Shown here one piece after another: positions 22,814 through 33,862 of a stretch of 64,000 nucleotides of DNA. The number at the start of each line of letters is the position of its first letter. Positions within the stretch are counted from its first letter, which is position 1. Source of the DNA: Papaver somniferum (taxonomy: Eukaryota > Streptophyta > Magnoliopsida > Ranunculales > Papaveraceae); assembly GCF_003573695.1 (NCBI RefSeq), contig NC_039361.1:136742777-136806776 (forward strand). The letters run 5' to 3'. The position numbers and the translations under genes were made by a program. The notes under the pieces were generated by a model. The model did no database searches. It worked only from the letters and a program-made list of their open reading frames with translations, and was not told where the DNA came from.

Positions 22814-22952
22814 TGCACCGCTAGCGATGCAGTTTTTACCGCTCTGTTGAGACTCGACCGCTTAACTTATTTCCTATAATGGCGTGGCCAGTTTGTCAGG
22901 CCACCTGGCATGCAAAATGGATGGGTTAGCCACCCCATAGAAACCGGCCTAA

Positions 22953-24349
22953 AGAATGCGTTTTTTTTTATTATTGTTATTTATTTATTTCCAGAAGGCA
23001 TCGCAAGAAAACAAAAGAAATGATGAAAAAAAGCCTTACGTAATTGATTGATGATGATGATGATAAAGAAAGAAAGAAACGGTAGGCAGTTATGCGGATA
23101 TAGAAAAAGAGTGTAAAAGAGAGTGTTTGGAATAATGAATGACGTAAGTAGCTGTGCAGTGCTAAAGAGAATCAGAATCATATGACCAAGCTTCTCGTGA
23201 ATTCATCATCATGCATTATTACTTGCTACTCTCTCCATCTAACTCACCTTCAAGCTGCAACCACATGGTCCTAGTCCTAGAAACTTACTGTACTTCTTCT
23301 TACTGCCCTCGTGGGATCTAGATTGGTACTATGGGATAATTTTTATCCCTTGAGGTAGTAGTCGCTTAAGATAGAATGTGTTGCAACGTTGAAATATTAT
23401 TGTTTTGTATTAGTGTTTAGAGGCAGAGTGTTGAACTTCTGATTAATGGGGTGCACAATACATAGATTAATCGAGTGCACATATTTGCACTGGACAAACT
23501 ATTTTAGAGCAGCAGAAAATTTTAGTCCATGCACGAAGCTCCAAGCACATAATCCTAGATTTAAGTATATACTTGAATTTATAAACTGCTGAGCAATTTT
23601 CAGTTATCTCCAAGAGGTAAAAAAAGAAGAGAGAAGAACTGACATGATCCTCGACCTCGGTTGCATGACCCACCAGACCTCTCTTTAGTTTTTCGATTCA
23701 TATTCTGGTCGCATTCTGCTTCTTCTTCAGATCTGGCTCCTTTTAACTGTTCGACTCTGGTACGTCTCTTTCTTGCTTACTCCAGTCCACCTCAGTCTTC
23801 TTCATCAAAGTTTTTGTTCTCTTTCGACCTCTCATGATATAAGAGCTATTGGGATTTACAACAAAAAAGTGGATTTCCATAACGAACCTATTTAAGACAG
23901 AAGACGTGCATGTATCACAGTTAATGCATCGACGAGAAGAGAAAATTCCCAACCACGTAATAAATTAGGATTGTCATCACAATATTGGGATTCTTTTTTT
24001 TTGCATTTCCGATGTGCCCGGGGTGTATTAACAAAAGAAAAATGTCACTCCGTTGGTCCGTTTAGAAAAAGAAAAAAAAAAGAGACCCGAATAAATAATC
24101 TGAAACGGATCGATGTTTTTCTTCCTAACCCGTTTTATTAACGCCAAAATGGCAAATTGGTTTCCATCCACAATGGTTTTTTCATTTTTGGGTGCAAAAT
24201 TCACTTGTAGTGGCGTCGGCTAAATTTATTATTTGTCTCATATCAAATGGTATTTCCTCCACATGTGACATGTGTATATTGTCCTTTGTTTGTAAGGTAG
24301 TTGATAACTACCAACTACCACTGGTAGTGAGCTTCTTCATCCTCTTTTT
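22953..24349. other. No recognisable gene
   Basis: Several short ORFs of 66-69 codons on the minus strand show no domain. I see no repeat structure other than short A and T runs. Confidence 0.45.
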
Positions 24350-25130
24350 AGGAACACGAAAGCTGTTTGATGAAATGCCGGGTAGGATTTCTTTTCTTGG
24401 AATATTATTATATCTAGTTATGCTCAGAATGTGTTTTGGTAACGAGTGCATTATGTTGTCATTAAATCCTGATGTTTATATTGGCACTGTGATTGTGAAT
24501 GTGTAGGCCAAGTGTGAGCGTTTAGATAGTTCTATAGTTGTTTTTGATAGGATGAGTGAGAAAATGCCGACTGGTCTAATGGTAGGTTATGCACAAGCTA
24601 AGGAACTCAAAGAAACTCTGGTTCGAACCCTTTTATATATGCAATAGTATCTTTAAAGTGTGTCTGGTGCTTGTTGATTTGAAGTTGGCAAATACACACT
24701 GATTCAACTAGTTAGAGGTATTTTGATCTCTGACTTTATGGTGAGAATGCATATGTGCAGCCATTCAGGATTGGTTTTAGAAGCAAGGCAATATCTAGAC
24801 TCTATGAAAAGTTAATTTTGTTGTTGATGCAACCATCGAGCATCACAATTGTATAATTGATATTTACGCTAGAGCCGGAAATTTGGAAGACACACTGGAA
24901 TCTATGACTGCCATTTGAACCTAATATTGTGAGCTGGCAGAGTTTATTGGGTTTGGGTGGATGTTGGAGCTATAGAAATGACAAGATTGAAAAAACTGCA
25001 GCCGGAAGTCTAGAAGGTACTGCAGGTTATATACACTCATGTTTAATTTGTATGGTAGAGAAGTTGAACTGTTTATGCATGAACAGCATAAGAAATTAAG
25101 AAGTTTTCTAGCAGATTTGAATTGTGACGG
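24350..25130 (+). pseudogene. PPR protein (PLS/E type) pseudogene
   Basis: Pieces of pentatricopeptide-repeat protein follow in order but in changing frames: RKLFDEMP; NPDVYIGTVIVNV, then a TAG where Tyr is usual, then AKCERLDSSIVVFDRMSEK; MVGYAQ; CSHSGLVLEARQYLDSM; IYARAGNLED; and NIVSWQSLLG near the E-domain position. PPR proteins bind organellar RNA for editing, splicing or stability; PLS-E members usually do C-to-U editing. Here at least five frame changes or stops are present, and most repeats are missing, so this is a remnant. It may be a host gene relic or a copied fragment. A tRNA-promoter-like pair of boxes interrupts it (24572-24630). Confidence 0.6.
24572..24630 (+). repeat. SINE-like tRNA promoter boxes
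   Basis: TGGTCTAATGG (24572-24582) fits an A box and GGTTCGAACCC (24620-24630) is a near-ideal B box, 37 bases apart. No acceptor stem can be folded around them, so this is not an intact tRNA. It may be a tRNA-derived SINE or chance. Confidence 0.3.
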
Positions 25131-25936
25131 TTAATACCCTTCGTTTGAGCAGAGAAAAGAACAGCTTCTTGATCATAGCGAGAGGCTAGTAATCGTTGCC
25201 GGTTATTGACCTTCAAAAGCCTCCATGCTTGCCCCGAATTCCATCAGTTGAAGTATGGGAAATGTTCCAGCACCAATTACTAGTGAAAAGCAGTATCTCA
25301 CCCAACAAATGTTCTCAGCATTGTAAGTCAATGTTACATGATTACCCTAAATCTTAATTCTCCAATCTTTCTGTATTATGAATGTAAATTTGCTTTATCT
25401 CGTTTAGTGAAGTATAAAAATCTAATTAATTAAGAATTTCCATACTTATCATTCATTGCTTATAATCGGGGAGCGCAAAATTCAAGTTAACTTGCTTAAA
25501 GGTTCTGGAGTCTTAAAAGATGGCTGCGGTATTAGATCAAAATGTTAAGACCAGTTTAGTGAAACAGCTTATTCTGACCCAGTTTCTTCTGCATTCAGTA
25601 ACTTAGCAATCTAATGTCCTGGTTTTTACTTTCCTGAGCTGTTTATTTCAGAAATTATTTTGCACAAGCTGCAATTACAGTTTTGTTGAGGATCCCTTCT
25701 CTCATTCAGGCGTAATACGGGTGAAAAGGATGGAAGAATTACTAATCATATAACACCAGACAGCTGGATATAGAGGCAGTCACACACACATATAAAGTGA
25801 GTTAACATAATAACACTGGATGTACTTTCACATAGTATTTCCTTGTCATTTTTAGTATCTTGATACACGTTTCAACCATTAAAATCCATGTTAGTGCTCT
25901 GGCATGTTCTTGCATTATTTGTACGACAGACCAGAA
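25131..25936. other. Intergenic, 3' side of the SDR gene
   Basis: No coding feature is recognised. This stretch should contain the 3' UTR of the minus-strand SDR gene, but no poly(A) signal can be assigned with confidence. Confidence 0.4.
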
Positions 25937-28115
25937 TTACACAACTTGATCTGGCCTTGGCATATTTAGCCTCTTGAAGCAAGTGAATGCCCCGTCTACT
26001 ACAAGGTTATGACCTGATATGTACTTTGCTTCATCAGATGCTAAAAACACAGCGGCCCGAGCTATATCTATGTCCTCGCATTTTGCCCCTTTAAGTTCCC
26101 CTAGTTCATAAATCATGTTCTCTATCCATTCCCGTTCGACTCCATAGAACTTTTGCATCTGAGCAACAACAAGTGGTGTTGGAATGACGAATGGGGAAAT
26201 GCAGTTGATTCTGATTCCATCTTGGCTTATCTCACTAGCAACAGACTTCACAATTCCAGGCAAAGTGAACTTCGACACAGAGTAAGGGTGTGGCCCCAGT
26301 CCACCTAGAATTCCTGTAATGCTGGCAGTACAGAGAATAGAACCTGCATGTGTTGGTTTCATTACACGCACAGCGTGCTTGATTCCTGCCATTGTACCGC
26401 GGACGTTAACCCTCATGACCCGATCAAATTCATCTAGGTTGAGATCAGCTATGCTTGGAGGGAACGATGGGCCTACAATTCCGGCGTTGTTGTACATGAT
26501 ATCGAGCTTTCCATGCCTAGCTACTGCAAAATCTACAGCTTCGGCAACTTGGCTTTCCTCGGTGACATCACAATGAACAAAATTAGCTCGTGCTCCTAGT
26601 TCTGTAGCAGTTTGTGAGCCAATTTCTTTATCCGAGTCAGCAATTATCACATGAGCTCCTTGTTGGATGAACTCTCGGGCTGATGCCTTGCCAATCCCAC
26701 TTGCTGCTCCTGTTATCAGCGCCACTTTGCCTTCTAACCTGCTTTGAGTTGCGGAAAATTGGAATCACTGTTTGTTAAACGATCAATTTCTCTGAACGTC
26801 TAAACATGTACACGCAAAAAAAAAACTGACACCCGCGGCCATACACTGCCCACCACCATCATCAGGATTTAGATGTGGGGATCAACCAATCTGTATCCAG
26901 TGTCCACAAAGCAGTCACAGGCTTGACCTTATATTCTGCTTTCGTTCTGTAAAATTTTATATTAATAATTCGAGGGTTGTTGCGGTTAAGGACAACTTGG
27001 TGCAGCAAAATGAAGTGTCACTAGTTGCTATCTGCTTTACTATATTCAATATATCAATATCTTAAGAACTTCTGTTTGGGTTGTCGGGTCACTGTTAGTT
27101 AGTAAAACATTTTTATTTTTATTTTCTTTTCTTGCCCTGTAGTTGTTAATATCTTTCTCAATGTTCATTGCAGATTAAAGTCAATAGTTATGAAGAACAT
27201 GAAGCTAATGAAAAAGCGAAAAATTGATATTCAACTGGTTATTCCGTTCTCAGGCCGTTACTTTCAAAGATTACAAAGTTAAAAGAGAAAAAGAATAAGT
27301 GCTTTCGAGGTATGGTTTTAAACTTTAAGTGGGGTAGTATGAGTATCTATCTATATCTTCATTCAATCATTAATGTTGAACCAATTCCCTTTGAAATTCT
27401 AAAGTTAATAAGACTCTTGCATACTTTATTTTCCCCAAGTTATTATTATGATGAGTAGTACTGCTACAAAGTATATATTACTGTTGAAGCATCACCAAAC
27501 GAGCCAAAACTTGCTTATTAAGGGGGTAGATATTTGCAATAACATCCCTAAAAGCGGCAAAACTTGCTTTAGTTTATCTAATTAGTGAACTAATAATTAA
27601 CAAACAGCAATAAGAAATGATCTAGTGAGTTCTATAGCACGCAGAGAAATGTAACTAAATTTGGTCATTGTAGTAGATGAATAGTTTATTCCAATCATAA
27701 TTTAGGACGCGGTGCAGAGTCACTGCAGTAGATGCCTCTCTGGTAAGTTGGCATTACCGAAGATCCGAGGTCAAGAAAATGTACAAAGTTGCTTCATCTT
27801 CTATTAACTGACTAGTAGTGTAATTAGTCAAACTACAATTAACATAGACTCAGAAAACACACCTGCTTCCACCACCAAGTGCAGTACTAGTGGCAGAGGA
27901 GAAGCAAGCAGCAGGAGCAGCAGGATTGTTATTTTGATGGAACATTAAACTTGTAGCGGCACCAATTACGATCCTTCCCGCCTTCAAATCTCTCAAGTTG
28001 CTCTTCCTGCTAGCAGGTCATGCATTAACATTACATTACTTGTTGTTGCGCTTCATTTCATGTATAACAGAGTAGGAAAGACTAACCTGGCTATCAGTAA
28101 TGATCTGATCGACAT
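25937..28115 (-). CDS. Short-chain dehydrogenase/reductase, three exons
   Basis: This is a classical plant SDR (SDR110C-like group: secoisolariciresinol dehydrogenase, ABA2 xanthoxin dehydrogenase, momilactone A synthase). It is an NAD(P)(H) oxidoreductase whose substrate cannot be read from the sequence. Exons are 28087-28115, 27863-28006 and 25937-26738 (975 nt, 324 residues). Splice sites are CCAG|GTTAGT, TAGCAG|GAAG, AGCAG|GTGTGT and AAGCAG|GTTAG, and phases agree. Key residues are TGAASGIG (67-74), Asp92 after the second strand (favouring NAD), NNAG (141-144), and the tetrad Asn169, Ser197, Tyr210, Lys214. The C-terminus ends RPDQVV. Residues 1-57 are Arg/Ala/Ser-rich with few acidic residues (MSIRSLLIAR), suggesting mitochondrial import. 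An upstream-extended leader like this occurs in some members. No stop or frameshift is seen; it is the best intact host gene here. Confidence 0.88.
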
Positions 28116-28250
28116 ATCTGACTCTGGTTCTTTGTTAAGCTGCCGGTGCGTTGGATAGATCTGATGGTGAGGGCGCAAGAGGCTTTTTGGAGAATAGAGA
28201 AGTGATGAAGAGATGGAAAGACCTTTTGGAGAGGTTAAAAGGATGAGATG

Positions 28251-28262
28251 GACTTATTTATG
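28251..28262 (-). promoter_or_regulatory. Candidate TATA box of the SDR gene
   Basis: The minus strand reads CATAAATAAGTC about 140 bases upstream of ATG 28115, which would give a 5' UTR of about 110 bases. No other core element is assigned. Confidence 0.35.
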
Positions 28263-28591
28263 CTTGGAGCCTAGGTGGTCTATTAGTCACAAACAAGGAA
28301 TGAAGGTAGGGAAGAAAAATAATCTTAAGATTGTCGAGTCGAGTCACACAACTTGCCAAAGTTTAAAATACAAATAAGAAAGTCTTTCTCCGGTCAATTT
28401 CGGTTACCGCTGTTGATGGGTCCGGTTCGCCAGCTTTTTGGTCTAGTAAAATCTTTATAAACTAATCCGCGATAAATTAACAACAACGATAAATTAATGA
28501 ATTTTATTGGTTTCGAGTTGGGAATAACGTGCTAAATTAATAATTCATTAAATTTATGAACTAATAAAAAGTTATAGGTTTTTTCCTATAT

Positions 28592-29816
28592 ATAATCTGG
28601 ACTCTTGAAAAATCTGGTAAGTTTTCGGTTAAGTCATCGTACAGGAAAATGTGTGAAGAAAAGAACAACAATTCTCCGATAAATCAGAGAATGAAGAATA
28701 TATTTAAACGATTATGGAAGCTTTCCTTTCTTCCCCGTATCAAACAGTTTTCATGGAAGTGTTTAAAAGATATCCTGCCTACAAGAGACAAGATGTGGCA
28801 CTTTATTAATGGAGAAAGAGCTAACTGTCTGTTATGCGATCAGGTTTTGGAAACCTCTACACACTACATTTTAAATTGTTCGTCTTCAAAAAGGACTTGG
28901 TTCGCTATCCTTGGTTTACAAACTGATAATATCAGTAATCTGGTCAGTTGGTTGTGTGATTGGTTCGATAGACTCATTGCTAATCAAATTACACAGGATA
29001 GTCTCTGCACAATATTAATTGTTGCTTGGTGTCTCTGGAATGCAAGATGCGATAAAGTTTTCAAAGGTTGTAACATTTCAAATGAGGGGTTAATCAAAAG
29101 ATGTGAGAATGAGTTTGCTGAGTTTGCTGCCAGATCAACTGCAACTACAAGAACTCCTAATTTGCTGCCTAGAAACAATCTTCACTGGTTTCCTCCTAAT
29201 AGAGGATCTTTTAAAATTAATATAAATGGTTCATATATGAAAGTCACAGATACATGAGGTATATGACTAATTTCTTATGATTTTGTAGGTACATATCAGG
29301 GATCCAAATGCATCCATCTAACTCATGTGACAAGTCCAGAGCATGCTGAATGTAGAGGGCTTTGGGAGGCCGTGAAATGGGCTAAGGAAATGAATCTGCA
29401 AACCGTTCAGTTTGAAATGGACTCAAAGATAGTGGTGGAAGCAATGGGCAAGGAGAACTTCACAGTTGATTGGAGGATTCACAACTTGATCTTAGACATT
29501 AAAAAGTTTTTTAATAATTCATTCTCTTGGCACAATGAGCAAGGAGAACTTCACAGTTGATTGGAGGATTCACAACTTGATCTTAGACATTAAAAAGTTT
29601 TTTAATAATTCAGTCTCTTGGCAATGTAACTATGTGCCTAAAGAGCAAAATAAGATAGTTGATATTCTCTCTAAGTTAGCTAGAACTGAGAGATTAAGTA
29701 GTGTTTGGTTAATAGATTCACCTAGTTGCATAAAACATCAGTTGCAGGTGGATAACTCATTTGTAAACACTTCTTCCTAATTAATTTCAACCTTGCAGTT
29801 TCAAAAAAAAAAAAAC
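28592..29816 (+). mobile_element. 5'-truncated LINE, ORF2 C-terminal part
   Basis: TCCTATAT occurs at 28584-28591 and again at 29817-29824, right after a 13-base A run (29803-29815), the pattern of target-primed insertion. The coding part starts in frame at about 28598 (WTLEKSGKFSVKSSY). It contains the RT zinc-binding domain (zf-RVT: KCLKDILPTRDKM, C-L-L-C, THYILNCSSSKRTW) and an RNase H-like domain (AECRGLWEAVKWAKE, EMDSKIVVEAM, NKIVDILSKLAR). Two TGA codons at 29255 and 29264 interrupt the frame, the first RNase H Asp is replaced in NINGS, and a 91-bp tandem duplication shifts the frame. The RT and endonuclease are absent. It is inactive. Confidence 0.8.
29442..29623 (+). repeat. 91-bp tandem duplication inside the LINE
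   Basis: Two nearly identical 91-base units (29442-29532, 29533-29623) each begin CAATGGGCAAGGAG or CAATGAGCAAGGAG and end TCTCTTGGCA or TCTCTTGG. Because 91 is not a multiple of three, the second copy puts the rest of RNase H in a new frame. Confidence 0.85.
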
Positions 29817-29930
29817 TCCTATATTAAATTTAGTTTTCCTTTTATGCTTTAATTGTGACCTGGTTTTTCTTGAAATTGATGTCACAATGAACTTCATCTT
29901 GGATTTTTCTTAGCATCAGAGGAGTTTTTA

Positions 29931-31043
29931 GTGTTGTCGTTTCGTGATGCAATAAAAAACACGTTGCCCTTCAGATTAGGTGGTTTAGGTGTTTACTCGA
30001 TGCAAGACACAATGCACTATTGCTATTTAGCGTCTTGTTTGCAAACTCTAGAACTGCAGTCTGTTATCTTGAGGCGTACCGGTATCAGTGGTTTTAGCTC
30101 TCATCTTGAGCGTGTTGCAGCTTCTTTCAATTCTATGTGTAGTCATGTTTCTCCTATATGCATCGATAGCACTACCACTGATTCTATGTCAACTCTGGCA
30201 ACTGTATATTTCGATGCAGTAAAGAAGAACTTGACTTCCAATTTCAAGTTTTCTGCACGTGATTCATTCATATGGCAGAGTAATCAAATGAAGCATGCGC
30301 TGGATTTCTTACTGGCTATTCCTATTGCTGGTTTAAACCAAAAAATTGGTTCGAGGCAGTTTAGTGCGATAGTATGTTATAGAATGGGTATCCCCTTGTT
30401 TGAACCAGATAGTTTGTGCCCCTTATGCAAGAGAGAAATGGATGTTTTTGGCGACCATGCAATGCACTGTGCAAATGAAGTGGGTTTAAAATTTTGGCAT
30501 GATTTGGTACGCGATACTATTGAAGACATGTGTTATCGAGCTGGGGTGCCTGCAAGGAAAGAGGTGGACTTGGGTCTTCTTGCAGACAACGGTACTTCTC
30601 TGAGACCAGCTGATGTTCTTGTGCTCAATTGGGATAATGGTCGGGACGTTTGCTTCGATGTGACGATTGTGTCGCCCTTTGTTGGGAATAATGGTCGTTC
30701 TTTGGAGGTGGGACAAGCTATCAAGGATGTTTTCAGTCGCAAGAATGCCAAGTACTTTGAAAAATGCACTTCGCAACGATATGGGTTTGGCGCTTTGGCC
30801 TTTACTACTCTTGGTGAGCTTGGTGACGGAACAACAAACTTTATTAAACGGCTTCACAACTATATAGCTAGCCATGATGCTAATGTGCGTTTAGGAGATT
30901 TCCTTTTTCATAGGTTAAGTGTGGTAGTTCAAAAAGGGATTGGAGCCCAGCTTGTTGCACGACTTCCGACTAGTTTTTTTTTTCTGATGAGAATTCTTTC
31001 GAATTTGAATAAAAACTTTAAATTGATTCTTTGATAAAAAAAA
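29931..31043 (+). CDS. Non-LTR retroelement C-terminal protein with zinc motif and endonuclease-like domain (partial)
   Basis: This 367-codon open frame is the longest in the window. It starts in LPFRLGGLGV, the usual end of the RT/thumb region, so the RT itself is missing. Residues around 160-178 give CPLC-x9-H-x3-C (CPLCKREMDVFGDHAMHC). Then LRPADVLVLNWDNGRDVC is followed by FDVT. Zinc motif plus R-P-x-D...D-V-T is the layout of the restriction-like endonuclease of R2-type elements. The protein ends LVARLP, then a low-complexity tail; TTGATAAAAAAAA (31031-31043) may be the element's 3' tail. Upstream codons to about 29880 are open but do not match the family. I recall close relatives in several dicots annotated as reverse transcriptase. 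Class assignment is inference. Confidence 0.6.
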
Positions 31044-32252
31044 CTATTCAACGTCTCACAACTTTGATAGTTTCTTTACATGAAGGTGGCTTTATAACTA
31101 CACTTTCATCTCCGGCTTCCAATCGATCATATTACTTTCCTTGTCCAGGCTAACGGAAAGGTTCATTGTGTCTAATAAAACATTAATCTTCTCGGGATTC
31201 GGTTATGCTGCTTCCTAAAGACAAAAATAAAATTAACGAAGATAATGCATCTTGAAAGCTCTTATCTCTGTGTCATAAGGTTGAATCTTTGATTTAGTGT
31301 TTGGTGGCAAGAATTATAGAATATTTTGATAAATTAATAATTAATATATAAGTTAATAACTATTATTTTATGGATAATTTAATATCACGATAAATTGATA
31401 AATTTTACCGTTCCCGATACTATTATTTTTATAGGAGTTATACTGTATAATGCATTTGGAACCAGACCCAATAAAAACACAAAGATCCGTACGTCCCAAT
31501 GCATGCTGGGTCGTTCAAAATCTAAACAAAATAATTCTAAACGAGACTAGACAAAATCTTTAAATTTTAAAATACTTAAAAATATAATATTTCCTATATT
31601 GTATTGGGTTTTAGTGGGTAAAACTAATTAGGACCCAAAAGTTTATTGGTTCCAAATGGTCAGTACCAATATTTCTAATGAGTCTAACTTAGGACCAAGA
31701 ACCGAGCCCGAATGAATCGATTTTGGTTTGGTCCCGAAATTTCTAATATTTCCTATACTGTATTGATAACCCGAGCTAGTTTCAATGTAGACAAATTCCA
31801 ACTATGGAATTATGGGATAGACAGATTTCAATTTCAGCCCCACAAAGCTTTCCGAACGTAAGAATGTAAACGTAAACTTTGTTGACGTGAGAAGATTTTG
31901 GGTTTTTTATTTGAAATTATGATATTTCCCATTGGATTAAGATTTTGTTATGCCATCTATAATATAAAAATAGAATGAGTTTTTGAGCCTTGGACGGTCG
32001 GATAACATTTTCAGAGACAAACAGGTAATCCGACCATTTCTGTCTCATCCCAGTTAAAGACATCTAGCGGATGTGATGTTTGTAACCTCCTTTCATTATG
32101 GAGATATTAATAACCCTATTAATGGGTTCCTCATCAAATAAAGAAATGAATGCACCATAAAAAAAAATTTTAAAAAAAAAATGTTATAACCATGTTTCAA
32201 CCGTAGAACAGTAAAAAGAAAATTTAATGAAAAAAAGAAGGAAAAAAAAAAC
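31044..32252. other. No recognisable gene
   Basis: This is AT-rich non-coding sequence with A runs near 32161-32250. No ORF or structured repeat is seen. Confidence 0.5.
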
Positions 32253-33559
32253 GGGTTAATTGGTGTTTGATATTTACATTTTGTCCAACATTAGTGTTTG
32301 GTCTAACTTTTGTCCAACTTAGAGGTTGGTACTTGGAAATCACGTTGACCAACGTTGAATACTCTAAATTTTGACTTCCATTAACAATTATTAAAAAATA
32401 ATTTATTAAATATATTTATCAGAAACATTTACGCTCATACCCTTCAACCCTAAAATTCTTTCGAGAGCTTCTTGAAACCCTTGACGCCACCACCATCTCC
32501 GTCTCTCTACTTCAAAGAAAAATATAATCTGTCTCTCAAACACTACCATTGTAACACCAAACACATTTTCACTTTCTCCATCTCTATTCTATTTCCAAAC
32601 CGTCTTATCTTCCTTCTCCAAACCCTTATAATTCTTAAATCGAATGAAGGTTCTGCTACTAGTTTCTCAAGATCAGAAATGAAATTCATGGTTTGTCAAG
32701 ATTAGGATTTGGATCAGCTTCTGAGTCATTGATTTTAAAACAATAACGATTCGATACTGATTCGCTTCCGTTTGGATTGAGATTTTCGGTTCGTGAAATG
32801 CATAGTGGTAAATCAAAGCTTACGGTGAAGAACAGATTGGTAATGGAGGGTTTTCTTAAAATTGGTTAATGGGTTTTGATCGAATCATTGTGGGATATTA
32901 TCAAAACCTGATTTTATCTAAAAAAATTGAAAATATCAAGGTTCAATTTAGGGTATTGGGGAAGATTAAAATAAAATGAGAAATAGTAATAGGATTCAGT
33001 AAATAAATCAAAATAAAGAAATGATATTTTGTTTATTGTTATATACTTGCAGGTGTTATCGATGGAATTATAATTGAGAAATAATTAGGTTCGGTAGTGA
33101 AGCTTGTACTGAAAATTCCCAATTAATTTTTGATTTTTAGTTGAGAAATGAAGAAATTAAAATGGTGGTGGTGTAGGTTAATATTTTGATAACTGTTTCC
33201 ATTGATTGATGAATGGATTGTTTTTTGATAATTTTTTATGATAATCAGGATTTAAGCAAGATTCTGTTCGTAAATGGAAGAGAGATGAATGAATCGTCGA
33301 ATAAAGTGTTGGGGAAAGTTAGGTTAGGTTAGGTTAATTTTGAAGTGTGTCAAAAGTGTGTGCGACAGCAAGGATAATGTGTAGACATATAAAAGGTAAA
33401 ATAGTAAATACCTGAATATTTAGCTGATAATTTAATTAAAATGAAACTTAACAGAGTCAACGAAAGTCAACATTTCCAAGTACCAACCCCTAAGTTAGAC
33501 AAATGTTAGACCAAACACTAATGTTGGACAAAATGTAAGTATCAAACACCAATTAACCC
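32253..33559. mobile_element. Non-autonomous long-TIR element (Mutator-like), copy B
   Basis: The left end GGGTTAATTGGTGTTTGATA is inverted at the right end, which closes with CACCAATTAACCC. Similarity continues about 110 bases through GTTTGGTCTAAC and GGTTGGTACTTGG. The TIR words match copy A (4085-5521) in the same order. Flanks are A-rich (AAAAAAAAC and AAAAAAACT), compatible with a 9-bp TSD but not decisive. The interior has no transposase; short ORFs near 32472 are not supported. Confidence 0.75.
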
Positions 33560-33640
33560 AAAAAAACTCACACACAATTATTCTTTTTAAAAATATTAAA
33601 AATAATTTTCATTATACTCATTGAATAATTTTCATAATCC

Positions 33641-33862
33641 TGCAAAAAAAAAGAAAACATTAGAGTTACAATGTTGAACAATCATATTCTAGCATCCATA
33701 AAAAATGACTCATCGATAATTTACTCTTACTTCATAGTCTGATTTTAATTTTAGCAATTGAATAAGCCTATTTTCACCAACCTGCAAAAAAAAAAAGAAA
33801 AAACAACAACAACAACATTAGAGTTACAATGTAGAACAATCATTTTCTAGCATCCATAACAA
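33641..33862. repeat. Direct repeat of about 65 bases, two copies
   Basis: CCTGCAAAAAAAA ... ACATTAGAGTTACAATGT and the following AGAACAATCAT ... CTAGCATCCATAA segment occur at about 33641-33705 and 33781-33862. The second copy has an added (CAA)n stretch. Its role is unknown. Confidence 0.6.

Larger units (their letters stand above)
19215..22949. mobile_element. PIF/Harbinger element, full length but inactive
   Basis: TAA flanks both ends (19212-19214 and 22950-22952), the 3-bp TSD typical of PIF/Harbinger. The TIRs begin GGCCGGTTCTTATGGG (left) and, inverted from the right end, GGCCGGTTTCTATGGG; similarity extends through TAACCCA and into subterminal CGACCGCT words. Inside are an ORF1 copy on plus, a second ORF1 remnant and the transposase on minus, and a nested solo LTR. 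All three genes are broken. Confidence 0.85.

Noticed and set aside
24560..24660. Functional tRNA gene
   Set aside because: A and B box-like words exist, but no acceptor or anticodon stem can be paired around them.
26319..26576. 85-codon plus-strand ORF
   Set aside because: It is antisense to the SDR Rossmann-fold exon, which explains its openness.
30486..30875. Minus-strand ORFs of 78-129 codons
   Set aside because: They overlap the long plus-strand retroelement frame at 29931-31034, which has recognisable motifs; the minus ORFs have none.
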